Below are positions 25,370 through 34,918 of a stretch of 64,000 bases of DNA, piece after piece. The stretch is taken from the NCBI GenBank assembly GCA_025210295.1, contig JAOASC010000028.1, positions 1-64,000 on the forward strand, in the 5' to 3' direction. Position 1 is the first letter of the stretch, and every line of letters starts with the position of its first letter. Made by a program: the position numbers and the translations under genes. Below the pieces are notes generated by a model. The model worked only from the letters and a program-made list of their open reading frames with translations. It made no database searches and was not told the origin of the DNA. Source of the DNA: Flavobacteriales bacterium. GTDB lineage: Bacteria; Bacteroidota; Bacteroidia; Flavobacteriales_D; Parvicellaceae.

Positions 25370-26692
25370 ATGAAGTCAAAGAATATCAGAATAATAGTTG
25401 TATTGGCACTAGCTACACTCGTTTTGCTAGTGGTTAATCAATTTTATTGGGTAAAGAAAGATTTTGATTTTCAGGAAAACTTGATCCAAATTCAAAAAGA
25501 AAATAAAGTTAGAAACGATGAATTATTTGATTCGAAAGTAACTTTAGCAATGGTGAATGTAAGGGATAAACTACTTTCCCTAAGTGTTGAAAATTCTGGA
25601 TTATATTTAGATCCAGTGAAAAAAGTAACCGATAATTATTTTGTCGCTAGCTTTTATGATACCATTAATCGAGATTTATTAAAAAACCTCTTAGTAGAAG
25701 CGTTTAAATCTTATCATATAGAAGAGGTTTTTGAATATGGAATTTATGATTGTTTTACAGATTCAATTATTTTTGATCAATATGTAGACTTAAGTATTGG
25801 TGAGAAAAAGCTAGTGAGAAATGAAGTGCCTATTCAAAAGTGGGAACATGATGGCCATTATTTTGGCGTTTACTTTCCTGTAGAAGAGCTAACGATAAGT
25901 GAAGTGAAGCCATTCCCAAGAACACTATTATTGTCTTCATTTGCTATTCTCGTTGTTATCGTCATTGTTGGTTATGCCATTTTGGTGATCTTAAAGCAAA
26001 AACGTTTGTCAGAAATTAAAACGGATTTTATTAATAACATGACACATGAGTTAAAAACGCCAATAGCAACCATTAAATTATCCAGTGATGTGCTCTTGAA
26101 ACCTCATGTTTTGGAAGATGTTGACCGAGTGTATAGGTATGCCAATATTATTAAAGCAGAAAATAATCGTTTGGAGAGTCAGGTAGAAAGAGTACTGCAA
26201 GTAGCCAAATTGGAACAAGATAATATTCAATTGAATTTTGGAGAAGTAGACATTCATGAGGTGATTAGACATTCTGTGGAGGTGTATAAACTAACTGTTG
26301 ATCAGAGAGAGGGATATATTTCGTGTGATTTAGATGCAGAAGAGTTTAAGGTACAAGCCGATAAAGTACATATTACTAATATTATTCACAATGTTATCGA
26401 TAATGGGATAAAATACTCCAAAGAAAATCCGTTAATATCAATTCATACAGAAAATAAAAAGAAAGGAATTGCAATCTCAATTAACGACAACGGAATTGGA
26501 ATGACCAAGGAGCATACGTTGCATATCTTTGAGAAGTTTTACCGAGTGCCCAAAGGAAGTGTTCACGATGTAAAAGGTTTTGGAATAGGGTTGTTTTATG
26601 TTAAGTTTGTAGTGGAAGAGCATGGAGGAAAAGTTACCGTAGAAAGTGAAGTAGGAAAAGGAAGTACATTCACAATTTGGTTACCTTTATAA
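25370..26692 (+). CDS. Membrane-bound sensor histidine kinase without adjacent regulator
   Basis: The 440-residue protein has a first membrane helix (about 7-25), a periplasmic sensor region (about 28-175), a second helix (about 182-205), then HisKA (INNMTHELKTPIAT) and HATPase motifs (NVIDNGIKYS, DNGIGM, GFGIGLFYVK). There is no HAMP domain. No response-regulator gene follows, so it is an orphan in this window. It is divergent from the PAS-kinase operon, and its stop codon directly abuts, with zero bases between, the stop codon of the convergent symporter gene. Confidence 0.9.
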   Translation: MKSKNIRIIVVLALATLVLLVVNQFYWVKKDFDFQENLIQIQKENKVRNDELFDSKVTLAMVNVRDKLLSLSVENSGLYLDPVKKVTDNYFVASFYDTINRDLLKNLLVEAFKSYHIEEVFEYGIYDCFTDSIIFDQYVDLSIGEKKLVRNEVPIQKWEHDGHYFGVYFPVEELTISEVKPFPRTLLLSSFAILVVIVIVGYAILVILKQKRLSEIKTDFINNMTHELKTPIATIKLSSDVLLKPHVLEDVDRVYRYANIIKAENNRLESQVERVLQVAKLEQDNIQLNFGEVDIHEVIRHSVEVYKLTVDQREGYISCDLDAEEFKVQADKVHITNIIHNVIDNGIKYSKENPLISIHTENKKKGIAISINDNGIGMTKEHTLHIFEKFYRVPKGSVHDVKGFGIGLFYVKFVVEEHGGKVTVESEVGKGSTFTIWLPL

Positions 26693-28438
26693 TTAAAAAA
26701 TCTTTCGTCTCATTAAAAATAAAGAGATTAAAGCTATTCCAAAAACTCCCCAGCATATAAGGGCTAAGTCGTAACTCTTATAAATGATATAGCCTATTCC
26801 AAATAAGGCGCTATAAATACCTATAGTAGCGATAAAAAATCCTAGGATTTTAAACTTAAAGTTCTCAAATTTATTGACAACACCCTCAGTGTTTGAAAAG
26901 ACCAATTGCTCAAATTGATTAATTGTTTTATGAGCTGTGCTAGGGGTTAGCAAGGTCACAATAATCCACCCCAAAGTTGTTAGTCCAACACTCAAGACAA
27001 GTTGTTCGCTGCCGCTTAAGTTATGAAAGTTAAGTTCAAATTTATTGTTGATGAAAAACACTACAGCAATTCCAAATGAAATTACCATGGCTGCAATTTC
27101 ACTGTAAGGGTTGATCCGTTTCCAAAACCATCTCAATATAAATAGCAATCCAGTTCCAGCACCAATAAGAAGCATTAAATCAAATACATCTTTGGCTGTT
27201 TCAAAAACTAAAGAAAGTCCACCTGCTAATAACATTAAAATACCAGTAGAGATTCGTCCTACCATAACATCTTCTTTATTGGTTGATGCAGGATTAATAA
27301 AACGTTTGTATAGGTCATTTACAAGGTAAGAAGACCCCCAGTTTAATTGTGTAGAAAGTGTTGACATAAAAGCTGCAATCAAAGAAGTAGCCACTAATCC
27401 TAATAAACCAGCAGGGAGGTATTTTAACATAGCTGAATATGCTAAATCATGTTTGATATAACTGCTTTCTAATCCTGGAAAAGCAACTTGTAAAGCTTCT
27501 AAATTAGGGTAGATGATGATAGAAGCTAATCCTACAATAATCCATGGCCATGGACGAAGAGCATAATGCGCAAAGTTAAAAAATAGTACAGCCCATGTGG
27601 CATGTTTCTCATCTTTGGCAGCAAGCATTCGTTGAGCGATGTATCCACCACCGCCTGGTTCAGCACCTGGGTACCAGGTACTCCACCATTGTACCGCTAA
27701 CGGGATAATTAACATGGTAGTTAAAAGTTCTTTGTTGGTAAAATCAGGAAATAACGCTATCTTATCTTGTACATTAGGGTGTGTAATTAATTGATCAATT
27801 CCTCCAATTTCAGGGAGGTTAACGATGTAAATTGTTGCCCAAATAGAACCAATCATGGCAATGATAAATTGAAAAAAGTCGGTTAGTAATACACTTTTTA
27901 AACCACCTAAAGACGAATAGATTACGGTAACAATACCCGCTATTAAAAGCGTTTGATAGGGAGCTAACCCAAATAAAACGTACCCAATTTTATTACCAGC
28001 TAAACAAACGCCTGCCATAGTGATGACATTAAAAATTACTCCTAAATAAACCGCTCTAAAACCTCTTAAATAAGAAGCTGCCTTACCCGAATAACGTAAT
28101 TCATAAAACTCTAAATCTGTTGTTACACCAGATTTTCTCCAGAGCTTAGCATAGAAAAAAACAGTGAGCATTCCTGTTAAAAGCATCGACCACCATACCC
28201 AATTTCCATAAACCCCTCCATTTTCTTTACGAATAATATCAGTAACTAGACCTGGAGTGTCGGCAGCAAAAGTAGTCGCAACCATTGAAACACCCAATAG
28301 CCACCAAGGCATTTTTCTGCCAGATAAGAAGAAGTCCTCAGAACTAGAAGAGGCTTTTTTACTTGTAATGACTCCAATTAAGATGGAAGTAATAAAGAAA
28401 ATAGTTACAATGATCCAATCTAGTGTGCTTAATTGCAT
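26693..28438 (-). CDS. Sodium:solute symporter family transporter
   Basis: Start is ATG 28438; a TTG 21 nt upstream overlaps the likely promoter. The 581-residue inner-membrane protein has about 13-14 transmembrane helices and SSS-family features: DFFLSGRKMPWWLLGVSM after the first helix, YSSLGGLKSVLLTDFFQF in the middle, and LIAAFMSTLSTQLNWGSSYLVNDLYKRF, where the sodium site and the family signature lie. Related proteins carry sugars, amino acids or carboxylates; the substrate cannot be told. It is monocistronic, with TACATTTG 19 nt upstream. Confidence 0.9.
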   Translation of the reverse strand: MQLSTLDWIIVTIFFITSILIGVITSKKASSSSEDFFLSGRKMPWWLLGVSMVATTFAADTPGLVTDIIRKENGGVYGNWVWWSMLLTGMLTVFFYAKLWRKSGVTTDLEFYELRYSGKAASYLRGFRAVYLGVIFNVITMAGVCLAGNKIGYVLFGLAPYQTLLIAGIVTVIYSSLGGLKSVLLTDFFQFIIAMIGSIWATIYIVNLPEIGGIDQLITHPNVQDKIALFPDFTNKELLTTMLIIPLAVQWWSTWYPGAEPGGGGYIAQRMLAAKDEKHATWAVLFFNFAHYALRPWPWIIVGLASIIIYPNLEALQVAFPGLESSYIKHDLAYSAMLKYLPAGLLGLVATSLIAAFMSTLSTQLNWGSSYLVNDLYKRFINPASTNKEDVMVGRISTGILMLLAGGLSLVFETAKDVFDLMLLIGAGTGLLFILRWFWKRINPYSEIAAMVISFGIAVVFFINNKFELNFHNLSGSEQLVLSVGLTTLGWIIVTLLTPSTAHKTINQFEQLVFSNTEGVVNKFENFKFKILGFFIATIGIYSALFGIGYIIYKSYDLALICWGVFGIALISLFLMRRKIF

Positions 28439-28456
28439 AATACTTATTTTAAAGGT

Positions 28457-28464
28457 CAAATGTA
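28457..28464 (-). promoter_or_regulatory. Candidate -7 box TACATTTG for the symporter gene
   Basis: Perfect TAnnTTTG match on the minus strand, 18 nt before ATG 28438. Confidence 0.5.
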
Positions 28465-28615
28465 AGGGATATTAACTTTTTTTAGTAAAGCAATAAATTA
28501 GCTTGTTAACATTCTGTTTTTAGTTTGTTCTGTTGGTGTTCGAATAACTTCTAGAATTAATCTGGAGAAATTGTCAAAAAAAATAACTATCTTCGAGCAA
28601 ATCAACAATGACGTT

Positions 28616-28960
28616 ATGAATTTTGAGGTAAAAAAACATGATAATTTTGTAATCGTAGAGGCTAACGTTGAAAAGTTAGATTCTCAGGTAGCGCCTGAAC
28701 TAAAAGCTAGTTTGGTTACGCTTGGTCAGTCCGATAAAAACGTTATTGTAAATCTAATGAAAACAAAGTATTGTGACTCATCTGGATTGAGTGCTTTATT
28801 AGTTGGTAATCGTATTTTAAAAGCTGCCAATAGAACGTTTATCATTTGTGACTTACAGCCTTCAGTAAAAAAAATGATAGAAATTTCTCAGTTACATACC
28901 GTACTAAATATTACCAAAGATGAGCCAGCAGCTGTAGAATTTGTATTGGACTTAGATTAA
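28616..28960 (+). CDS. STAS-domain anti-sigma-factor-antagonist-like protein
   Basis: I choose ATG 28616 (MNFEVKKHDNF) over a TTG 45 nt upstream, because STAS proteins begin near this beta-strand. The 114-residue product is a single STAS domain (SpoIIAA-like) with the phospho-acceptor region MKTKYCDSSGLSALL, in which a Ser of the DSSG motif would be phosphorylated. No partner kinase or anti-sigma factor lies nearby, so the target is unknown. It precedes the DUF2079 gene by 3 bp and is probably cotranscribed with it and the amidohydrolase. Confidence 0.85.
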   Translation: MNFEVKKHDNFVIVEANVEKLDSQVAPELKASLVTLGQSDKNVIVNLMKTKYCDSSGLSALLVGNRILKAANRTFIICDLQPSVKKMIEISQLHTVLNITKDEPAAVEFVLDLD

Positions 28961-28963
28961 TCC

Positions 28964-30400
28964 ATGTCGCTAAGAAATACGTGGTTTTATATCCCATTTC
29001 TTATTATATTTTGCTTAATAAGTTTTGTTAATCATTATAATTTTAAAACAGCTAATTTAGATTTAGGAGTCTATACCAACGCTCTCTATGATTACTCCAG
29101 GTTTCGCTTTAATTACAGTGAAGCTTTTAAAACTCAAGAAGAGAATATACTGGCAAGTCATTTCGACCTTTATTTACCTATTTTTTCTCTGTGCTCATAT
29201 TTGTTCAAATCATATACATTATTAATTGTTCAAATTGTGTTCGTTCTTTTGGGTGGTGTTGGAGTTTCAAAAGTTGTCTGGTTAAAGACTCAAAACATTA
29301 ACCTGAGCCGCTGGGCTAGTGTTAACTTTTTTTTGTTTTTTGGAATTTATACAGCTTTGGCTTATGATTATCATAGCAATGTGGTTGCTGCAATGTTGTT
29401 TCCTTGGTTACTTTATTATTTATATCAAAAAAAATATACACTTTTCTATCTAGTATGGTTCTTCATGATTATTGGGCAAGAAAATAGCTCGTTATGGCTG
29501 GTGTTTATAGGTATAGGGTTAATGTTTCAATTTAGAAAAGAGCTCAAGGTTATCAAACGTTTGATGGTGTTGGTTGTGGTTAGTGCAGTATATTTTTATG
29601 TTATTACACAATATGTAATGCCATATTTTAGGAATGATGGAGGTGTTGGCTATCGTTTTGAGTATGCTATTTTAGGAGACAGTGTAGGAGAAGCACTAGT
29701 CCAGATGATTTCACAACCATTTACAATGCTGAAGTATATGGTTTATGAAAACGATTGGTCAAAAGTTAGTTTAGTTAAGATAGAGTTAATCGTTTCGGTG
29801 TTGTTGTCTGGAGGATTGTTTTTGTATAAAAAACCGTCTTTCTTAATCATGCTAATCCCAATATTCTTTCAAAAATTATTGCATAATAACCCCGCCATTT
29901 GGGGAGTAGGATTTCATTATTCAATAGCTTTTTCCGTTGTTCTTTCTGTTGGTGCGTTTTTAGTGATTGGATCGTTGGAAAATCATAAAGTTCGATCCGT
30001 TTTAACGTCAGTTCTGGTTATTTCTTCTTTAGTTGTTACTATCCGTATAATGGATAACCCAATAGGATATGTCAATAAAGGGAATATCAGGTTTTATCAA
30101 CAGGCACACTACGAAAGAAATTATGAGCTCAACTTATTAAAAGAAGAATTAGACATTGTTCCACATGATGCAATAGTGAGTACTCAAAGCAGTATAATTC
30201 CTAATTTATCGTATCGGGATAAAATCTATTTATTTCCTAATGTTAAAGATGCTGAATATATTGTCTACTCAAAATATGAAGATACATATCCTTTGGGGAA
30301 AGAACAGGTTTTAAAAGAACTTTTTTCTTATATTCAAGCTCCTGAATGGGAAAGAATAGTTGATAAAGAATATTGTACCATTCTAAAAAGAAGACCATGA
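28964..30400 (+). CDS. DUF2079-family multipass membrane protein
   Basis: The 478-residue protein has about ten hydrophobic segments and the DUF2079 signature after the first helix: a DLGVYTNALYDYSR-type motif, then LASHFDLYLPIF. The family resembles GT-C-type membrane glycosyltransferases in layout; Asp and His residues in the first loop (ASHFD) are conserved in that position, but no activity has been shown. Its stop overlaps the next start as ATGA (30397-30400), which indicates translational coupling to the amidohydrolase. It follows the STAS gene by 3 bp. Confidence 0.8.
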   Translation: MSLRNTWFYIPFLIIFCLISFVNHYNFKTANLDLGVYTNALYDYSRFRFNYSEAFKTQEENILASHFDLYLPIFSLCSYLFKSYTLLIVQIVFVLLGGVGVSKVVWLKTQNINLSRWASVNFFLFFGIYTALAYDYHSNVVAAMLFPWLLYYLYQKKYTLFYLVWFFMIIGQENSSLWLVFIGIGLMFQFRKELKVIKRLMVLVVVSAVYFYVITQYVMPYFRNDGGVGYRFEYAILGDSVGEALVQMISQPFTMLKYMVYENDWSKVSLVKIELIVSVLLSGGLFLYKKPSFLIMLIPIFFQKLLHNNPAIWGVGFHYSIAFSVVLSVGAFLVIGSLENHKVRSVLTSVLVISSLVVTIRIMDNPIGYVNKGNIRFYQQAHYERNYELNLLKEELDIVPHDAIVSTQSSIIPNLSYRDKIYLFPNVKDAEYIVYSKYEDTYPLGKEQVLKELFSYIQAPEWERIVDKEYCTILKRRP

Positions 30401-31104
30401 AAAAAAATACACCATTTACTATAATTGAGCCAACAACTACTAAGATACCATTTATCTTAAGCATTCCACATTGTGGGATTGCATTTCCAGATGAAATAAA
30501 GGATAACTATACCTCAGATTTGATCAAACAACCAGACGATACCGATTGGTTTTTAGAGCGGTTGTATGCTTTTGCTTCAGACTTAGGAATTACAATTATT
30601 CATGCTAATTATAGTCGTTGGGTTATTGATTTAAACAGAGATCCAGAAAGTCAACCATTATACGATGATGGAAGAATTATTACAGCGTTAACTCCTGTAA
30701 CAGATTTCTTGGGGAATTCCATATATGCTCATCAGGAGTTGGCACCTAACCAAGAAGAAATAGAGAGAAGATTAGCAACCTATTATTGGCCCTATTATCA
30801 TCAAATAACGACTTTAATCAATGAGTTGCAAAAGGAACATGAACATGTGCTTTTTTGGGATGCACATTCCATTAGAAGTATGGTTCCTACAATTAGAAAA
30901 GACAAATTTCCAGCACTAATTTTGGGGAATAATGATGAAACTACAGCTGCTTCCCAATTGATAAAAGCAGCACTACAGTCTTTGCAACAATCAAACCATG
31001 AGGTAACCCATAATACACCATTTAAAGGAGGGCATTTAACCAGATATTTTGGAAAACCTGATCAAAATGTTCATGCTTTACAGCTAGAAATGATTAAGTC
31101 GTAG
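30397..31104 (+). pseudogene. N-formylglutamate amidohydrolase (HutG-like), cut by an in-frame TAG near the C-terminus
   Basis: The visible 235-residue product has the family blocks IPHCGIAFP (zinc His), VIDLNRDP, WDAHSIRS and FKGGHLTRYFG, and ends HALQLEMIKS at TAG 31102-31104. The same frame then stays open for 38 codons to TAA 31219-31221 and encodes YMTED followed by a helical tail. In HutG homologues the QLE-M block runs straight into an xYM(D/E)E motif and a C-terminal helix, so the amber codon sits inside the conserved domain. The full length of about 274 residues would match the family. The enzyme makes glutamate and formate from N-formylglutamate in histidine degradation. Cause: nonsense mutation, sequencing error or readthrough; the sequence does not decide. 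Confidence 0.8.
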
Positions 31105-31221
31105 TATATGACTGAAGACGAATTGTACTATAGTGAGGAAAAAGCGAATGAAATTCAAAAGATACTCCAATTAACGTTTAGAGCTTTAATTCAAGAATTA
31201 AATAACTTGAATCATAAATAA
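31105..31221 (+). other. In-frame C-terminal remainder of the amidohydrolase after the TAG
   Basis: The open frame continues directly after the TAG. An ATG at 31108, 3 nt after the stop, could reinitiate and give a 37-residue peptide MTEDELYYSEEK... that corresponds to the family's final helix. I treat it as the detached tail, not an independent gene. Confidence 0.7.
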
Positions 31222-31324
31222 AGTAAATTGCAACATCGTGGGGGTAACCTTACCGTCTTAAAACCAATTGATAAAAGTTTCAAAGAATAATTTATTTTTC
31301 TAGTTTAAATTGACTGAAAAATAT

Positions 31325-31332
31325 TACTTTTG
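31325..31332 (+). promoter_or_regulatory. Candidate -7 box TACTTTTG for the amino-acid dehydrogenase
   Basis: Perfect TAnnTTTG, 40 nt before ATG 31373. It lies downstream of an alternative TTG start at 31310, which argues against that start. Confidence 0.5.
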
Positions 31333-31372
31333 CTCGCTATTAATACCTCGTGTTTATTTTAAAAATAAGACA

Positions 31373-32602
31373 ATGAAAGAATTATTAGAAAAGTTTGAAA
31401 ACAAACAGCCTGAAATTGTTTTTGAATGGAAAGATGCTGAAACTGAAGCCGTAGGATGGGTTGTGATTAACTCTTTAAGAGGAGGCGCAGCTGGAGGAGG
31501 AACCAGAATGAGAAAAGGTTTAGATAAAAGAGAAGTAGAGTCTTTAGCAAAAACCATGGAAGTTAAATTTACAGTTTCTGGCCCTGGAATAGGAGGTGCT
31601 AAATCTGGAATAAACTTCGACCCTAATGATCCAAGAAAAGAGGGGGTACTAAGAAGATGGTATAGGGCGGTAACTCCTTTATTGAAATTTTATTATGGTA
31701 CAGGAGGAGATTTGAATGTAGATGAAATACATGAGGTAATTCCAATTACAGAAGACTGTGGAGTTTGGCATCCACAAGAAGGCGTTTTTAATGGCCATTT
31801 TCAACCTACTGAAGCTCAAAAGATTAATAGGATTGGTCAATTACGTCAAGGGGTACTCAAAGTCATTGAAGATGAGAATTATAGCCCGAGTGTAGCGAGA
31901 AAATATGTTGTAGCAGATATGATAACTGGTTACGGAGTAGCAGAATCTGTAAAGCATTATTACAACATATATGGAGGAAACTTAAAAGGAAAAAGAGTCC
32001 TTGTACAAGGGTGGGGAAATGTAGGTTCCGCAGGAGCATACTACCTAGCTCAGGAAGGTGCTCAAATTGTCGGTATTATTGATCGAGTTGGAGGCTTAAT
32101 TAAAGAAGATGGATTTTCTTTTGAAGAGATCAGAGATTTATTTTTAAATAAAGATGGAAATAAATTGGTAGCCGATAACATGTTGTCTTTCGAAGATGTT
32201 AATGAAAAAATTTGGGACATCAACGCTGAAATTTTTCTACCATGTGCAGCATCAAGGTTAATTACAAGAGATCAAGTAGATCGAATGATTGCTTCAGGAA
32301 TGGAGGTGATTGCAGCAGGAGCTAATGTTCCTTTTGCAGATCCAGAAATTTTCTTTGGTGCTATCGCCGATTATACTGATAATCAAATTAGTGTTATCCC
32401 AGATTTTATCTCCAACTGTGGAATGGCAAGAGTATTTGCTTACCTAATGGGAAATGATTTAAAAACATTAACAGACGAAGGAATTTTTGTTGACACCTCA
32501 TTAACAATTAAAAATGCATTAGAACATGCATTTGAAAAGAAAAACAGTAAAACAGGAATCGCAAAAACAGCGTTTGAAATCGCTTTAAACGAATTAATCT
32601 AA
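31373..32602 (+). CDS. Glu/Leu/Phe/Val dehydrogenase family amino-acid dehydrogenase
   Basis: The 409-residue enzyme oxidatively deaminates an amino acid with NAD(P). The dimerisation/substrate domain (about 10-175) has RGGAAGGGTRM, the catalytic Lys in GGAKSGI and GTGGDLNVDE. The Rossmann domain (about 195-400) has GWGNVGSAGAYYL and AAGANVPF. Length fits glutamate dehydrogenases better than the shorter leucine dehydrogenases, but the residues that select glutamate are not resolved here. Coupling of amidohydrolase (yielding glutamate) and this gene on the same strand suggests glutamate handling. It precedes nhaD by 7 bp. Confidence 0.85.
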   Translation: MKELLEKFENKQPEIVFEWKDAETEAVGWVVINSLRGGAAGGGTRMRKGLDKREVESLAKTMEVKFTVSGPGIGGAKSGINFDPNDPRKEGVLRRWYRAVTPLLKFYYGTGGDLNVDEIHEVIPITEDCGVWHPQEGVFNGHFQPTEAQKINRIGQLRQGVLKVIEDENYSPSVARKYVVADMITGYGVAESVKHYYNIYGGNLKGKRVLVQGWGNVGSAGAYYLAQEGAQIVGIIDRVGGLIKEDGFSFEEIRDLFLNKDGNKLVADNMLSFEDVNEKIWDINAEIFLPCAASRLITRDQVDRMIASGMEVIAAGANVPFADPEIFFGAIADYTDNQISVIPDFISNCGMARVFAYLMGNDLKTLTDEGIFVDTSLTIKNALEHAFEKKNSKTGIAKTAFEIALNELI

Positions 32603-32609
32603 AATAAAA

Positions 32610-33992
32610 ATGGAAAGTATAATAGTTGTAGTATTTATCTTAGGATACTTAGGAATTACCCTAGAACACTCTTTAAAAATTGATAAGTTAATTCCAGCCT
32701 TACTAATGATGGCTTTAGCTTGGGCATTAGTCGCAATGGGCTTAGATGGATTTACCAGTTGGTTTGATTCAGCAAACAGTACTTTGGTAGAAGGTTTTGC
32801 TAATTTACCAGTTCATGCAGAAGGTGGAGGACATGGAGGTCATGGGGAAATGACCAAAAGCTTATGGTTAGAACATACCTTATTGCATCACTTCGGAAAA
32901 ACCTGTGAAATTTTAATTTTCTTGATTGGAGCAATGACTATTGTCGAGATTATTGATCACTTCAATGGTTTTTCAACCATCAAGAGTTTTATTAAAACTA
33001 AAAATAAAAAAACACTGCTTTGGATTGTAGCAATATTAGGGTTTATCTTGTCTGCAATTATCGATAACCTTACAGCAACAATTGTATTAATTACAATTTT
33101 AAGAAAATTAATTACTGATAGCCAATTGAGAGTGTGGTATGCAGGTATGATTATCATCGCAGCTAATGCAGGTGGAGCATGGTCTCCAATTGGAGATGTT
33201 ACCACAACAATGCTTTGGATGAATGGTAAAGTAAGTGCTGCTAAATTGGTAGAGTACCTAATCATACCATCTTTATTGTGTATGGCTATACCAACATTGA
33301 TCGGTACATTTATGCCAGCTTTCAAAGGTGAATTGCCTGAAGTTCCAGAAGAGGGAGAGTTGAATGCAAAAGGTCCATTTATGCTATATTTAGGATTGTT
33401 TTTAATTGTATTAGTTCCAGTTTTTAAAACTGTTACACACTTACCTCCTTATGTAGGAATGATGCTGTCTTTAGGGGTTTTCTCAATGGTTGCTGAAATT
33501 ATTAGTAACAGACAATTCAGTTTAACGAACCACACAGCGGTAGATAGCGAGGGGCACCATGGAAGCAGCCCAACTTTTAGAGCACTTTCTAAAATTGAGA
33601 TGCCGTCTATTTTATTCTTCTTAGGAATCTTGATGACAGTGGCAGCTTTAGAATCTTTAGGGTTAATCTTTAACTTTGGACAAGAAGTTCAACAATCTAT
33701 GGATACTAACTTATTTGTTACCTTATTAGGAGCTGGTTCTGCAGTTGTAGATAATGTACCTTTAGTTGCTGCAAGTATGGGAATGTTCAACTTAGAGCCT
33801 GATGCTCAAGTATGGCACTATATTGCTTATGCTGCTGGAACAGGAGGAAGTATGTTAATCATTGGTTCAGCTGCCGGTGTAGTCGCAATGGGAATGGAAA
33901 AAATATCTTTCTTTTGGTATTTAAAAAACATTGCGTGGCTAGCTTTAATTGGATATGTGGCTGGAGCAGCATATTTCTTGTTGGTAATGTAA
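32610..33992 (+). CDS. nhaD: Sodium/proton antiporter NhaD
   Basis: The 460-residue inner-membrane protein belongs to the ion-transporter superfamily and has about 12 helices. Typical NhaD features are IIDNLTATIV (helix-break Asp-Asn-Thr), ANAGGAWSPIGDVTTTMLW and VVDNVPLVAASMGM. A Gly/His-rich loop (residues about 73-80, GGGHGGHGE) lies in the first periplasmic region. NhaD exports sodium at alkaline pH, in line with a marine or saline habitat. It starts 7 bp after the amino-acid dehydrogenase and is probably cotranscribed with it. Confidence 0.92.
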   Translation: MESIIVVVFILGYLGITLEHSLKIDKLIPALLMMALAWALVAMGLDGFTSWFDSANSTLVEGFANLPVHAEGGGHGGHGEMTKSLWLEHTLLHHFGKTCEILIFLIGAMTIVEIIDHFNGFSTIKSFIKTKNKKTLLWIVAILGFILSAIIDNLTATIVLITILRKLITDSQLRVWYAGMIIIAANAGGAWSPIGDVTTTMLWMNGKVSAAKLVEYLIIPSLLCMAIPTLIGTFMPAFKGELPEVPEEGELNAKGPFMLYLGLFLIVLVPVFKTVTHLPPYVGMMLSLGVFSMVAEIISNRQFSLTNHTAVDSEGHHGSSPTFRALSKIEMPSILFFLGILMTVAALESLGLIFNFGQEVQQSMDTNLFVTLLGAGSAVVDNVPLVAASMGMFNLEPDAQVWHYIAYAAGTGGSMLIIGSAAGVVAMGMEKISFFWYLKNIAWLALIGYVAGAAYFLLVM

Positions 33993-34104
33993 CAAAAATT
34001 AAAAACAAACGTTTAGCTTTAAAATCTTATGGCGTAAAAGCATAATGGATTAAATAATTAGTTAACGTTTTTAACTTAGTTAATAAAAAATAAAAAAAAT
34101 ACAG

Positions 34105-34851
34105 ATGAATCTTTTTTCATTATTAAAAATACAAATAGACGAAACTGGTGCAGCTGAAGCATTGGCAGATACAGTGAATCAATTAGCTGAGGAAGAGGCA
34201 ACCCAAACGCTATGGCAGCTAATTTGGGGGTATAATCATGAGACAGATAGCTACAGTATCACAAGTATTGTGGTTATGGCAACATTGTTTGTTCTTTCTA
34301 TTACGTCTATTTACATTTTTATCGAACGTTTTTTGTCGATAAGAAGAAGTTTACAAGAGGAAAGAGATTTTATGGCTAAGATTAAGGATTATGTAAAAGA
34401 TGGAAAGTTAGATGCTGCACAACAGCTGTGTATCTCTACTGATAATCCAATTGCTAGAATGGTTGAAAAAGGCTTAATGCGTATAGGAAAACCATTAAAA
34501 GATATTAGTGCATCTATAGAAAATGTTGCTAAAATGGAAATTTACAGATTAGAAGCTCGTTTATCGATTCTTGCAACGATCTCTGCAGTAGCTCCTATGG
34601 TAGGTTTTTTAGGAACAGTATTAGGGATGATGAGTACATTTAGAGTAATCTCTCAAAGTCCAGATTTTGATATAGCAAGTATTTCTGGAGGAATTATGGA
34701 AGCTATGGTGACTACAGTAGGAGGATTAGTTGTGGGAATTATCGCTTATGTTGCCTATAATTATTTGATTAGTAAAGTAGAAAAGGTCATCCAAAAAATG
34801 GAAGGAGGATCAATGGAGTTTATGGATATTCTAGAGGCACCAGGACATTAA
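34105..34851 (+). CDS. exbB: MotA/TolQ/ExbB proton-channel protein
   Basis: The 248-residue protein has three membrane helices (about 50-73, 145-170, 190-213) and the family motifs GFLGTVLGMMSTF and MVTTVGGLVVGI. It forms the pentameric scaffold around ExbD and converts proton flow into force on TonB. An N-terminal extension of about 45 residues precedes the first helix and contains a Glu/Ala-rich stretch. It is the first gene of an exbB-exbD-tonB-folC run. Confidence 0.9.
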   Translation: MNLFSLLKIQIDETGAAEALADTVNQLAEEEATQTLWQLIWGYNHETDSYSITSIVVMATLFVLSITSIYIFIERFLSIRRSLQEERDFMAKIKDYVKDGKLDAAQQLCISTDNPIARMVEKGLMRIGKPLKDISASIENVAKMEIYRLEARLSILATISAVAPMVGFLGTVLGMMSTFRVISQSPDFDIASISGGIMEAMVTTVGGLVVGIIAYVAYNYLISKVEKVIQKMEGGSMEFMDILEAPGH

Positions 34852-34918
34852 TTGTTCCTCAGAATGAGAAAGAAAAAGTCCAGCGTCTTATACGCTTAAA
34901 TTTTTAAGTCTAAATAAA

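Noticed and set aside
31108-31221. Independent 37-residue small gene just after the amidohydrolase
   Set aside because: It is in the same frame as the amidohydrolase and matches the family's C-terminal tail, so it is better explained as the detached end of that gene.
31243-31254. GGTAA-CC-TTACC palindrome before the amino-acid dehydrogenase
   Set aside because: The 2-nt centre is too short for a stable hairpin, there is no T run, and no second copy was seen.
34882-34896. Small hairpin AGCGT-CTTAT-ACGCT between exbB and exbD
   Set aside because: The stem is only 5 bp and the T run is delayed, so it is too weak to call a terminator.
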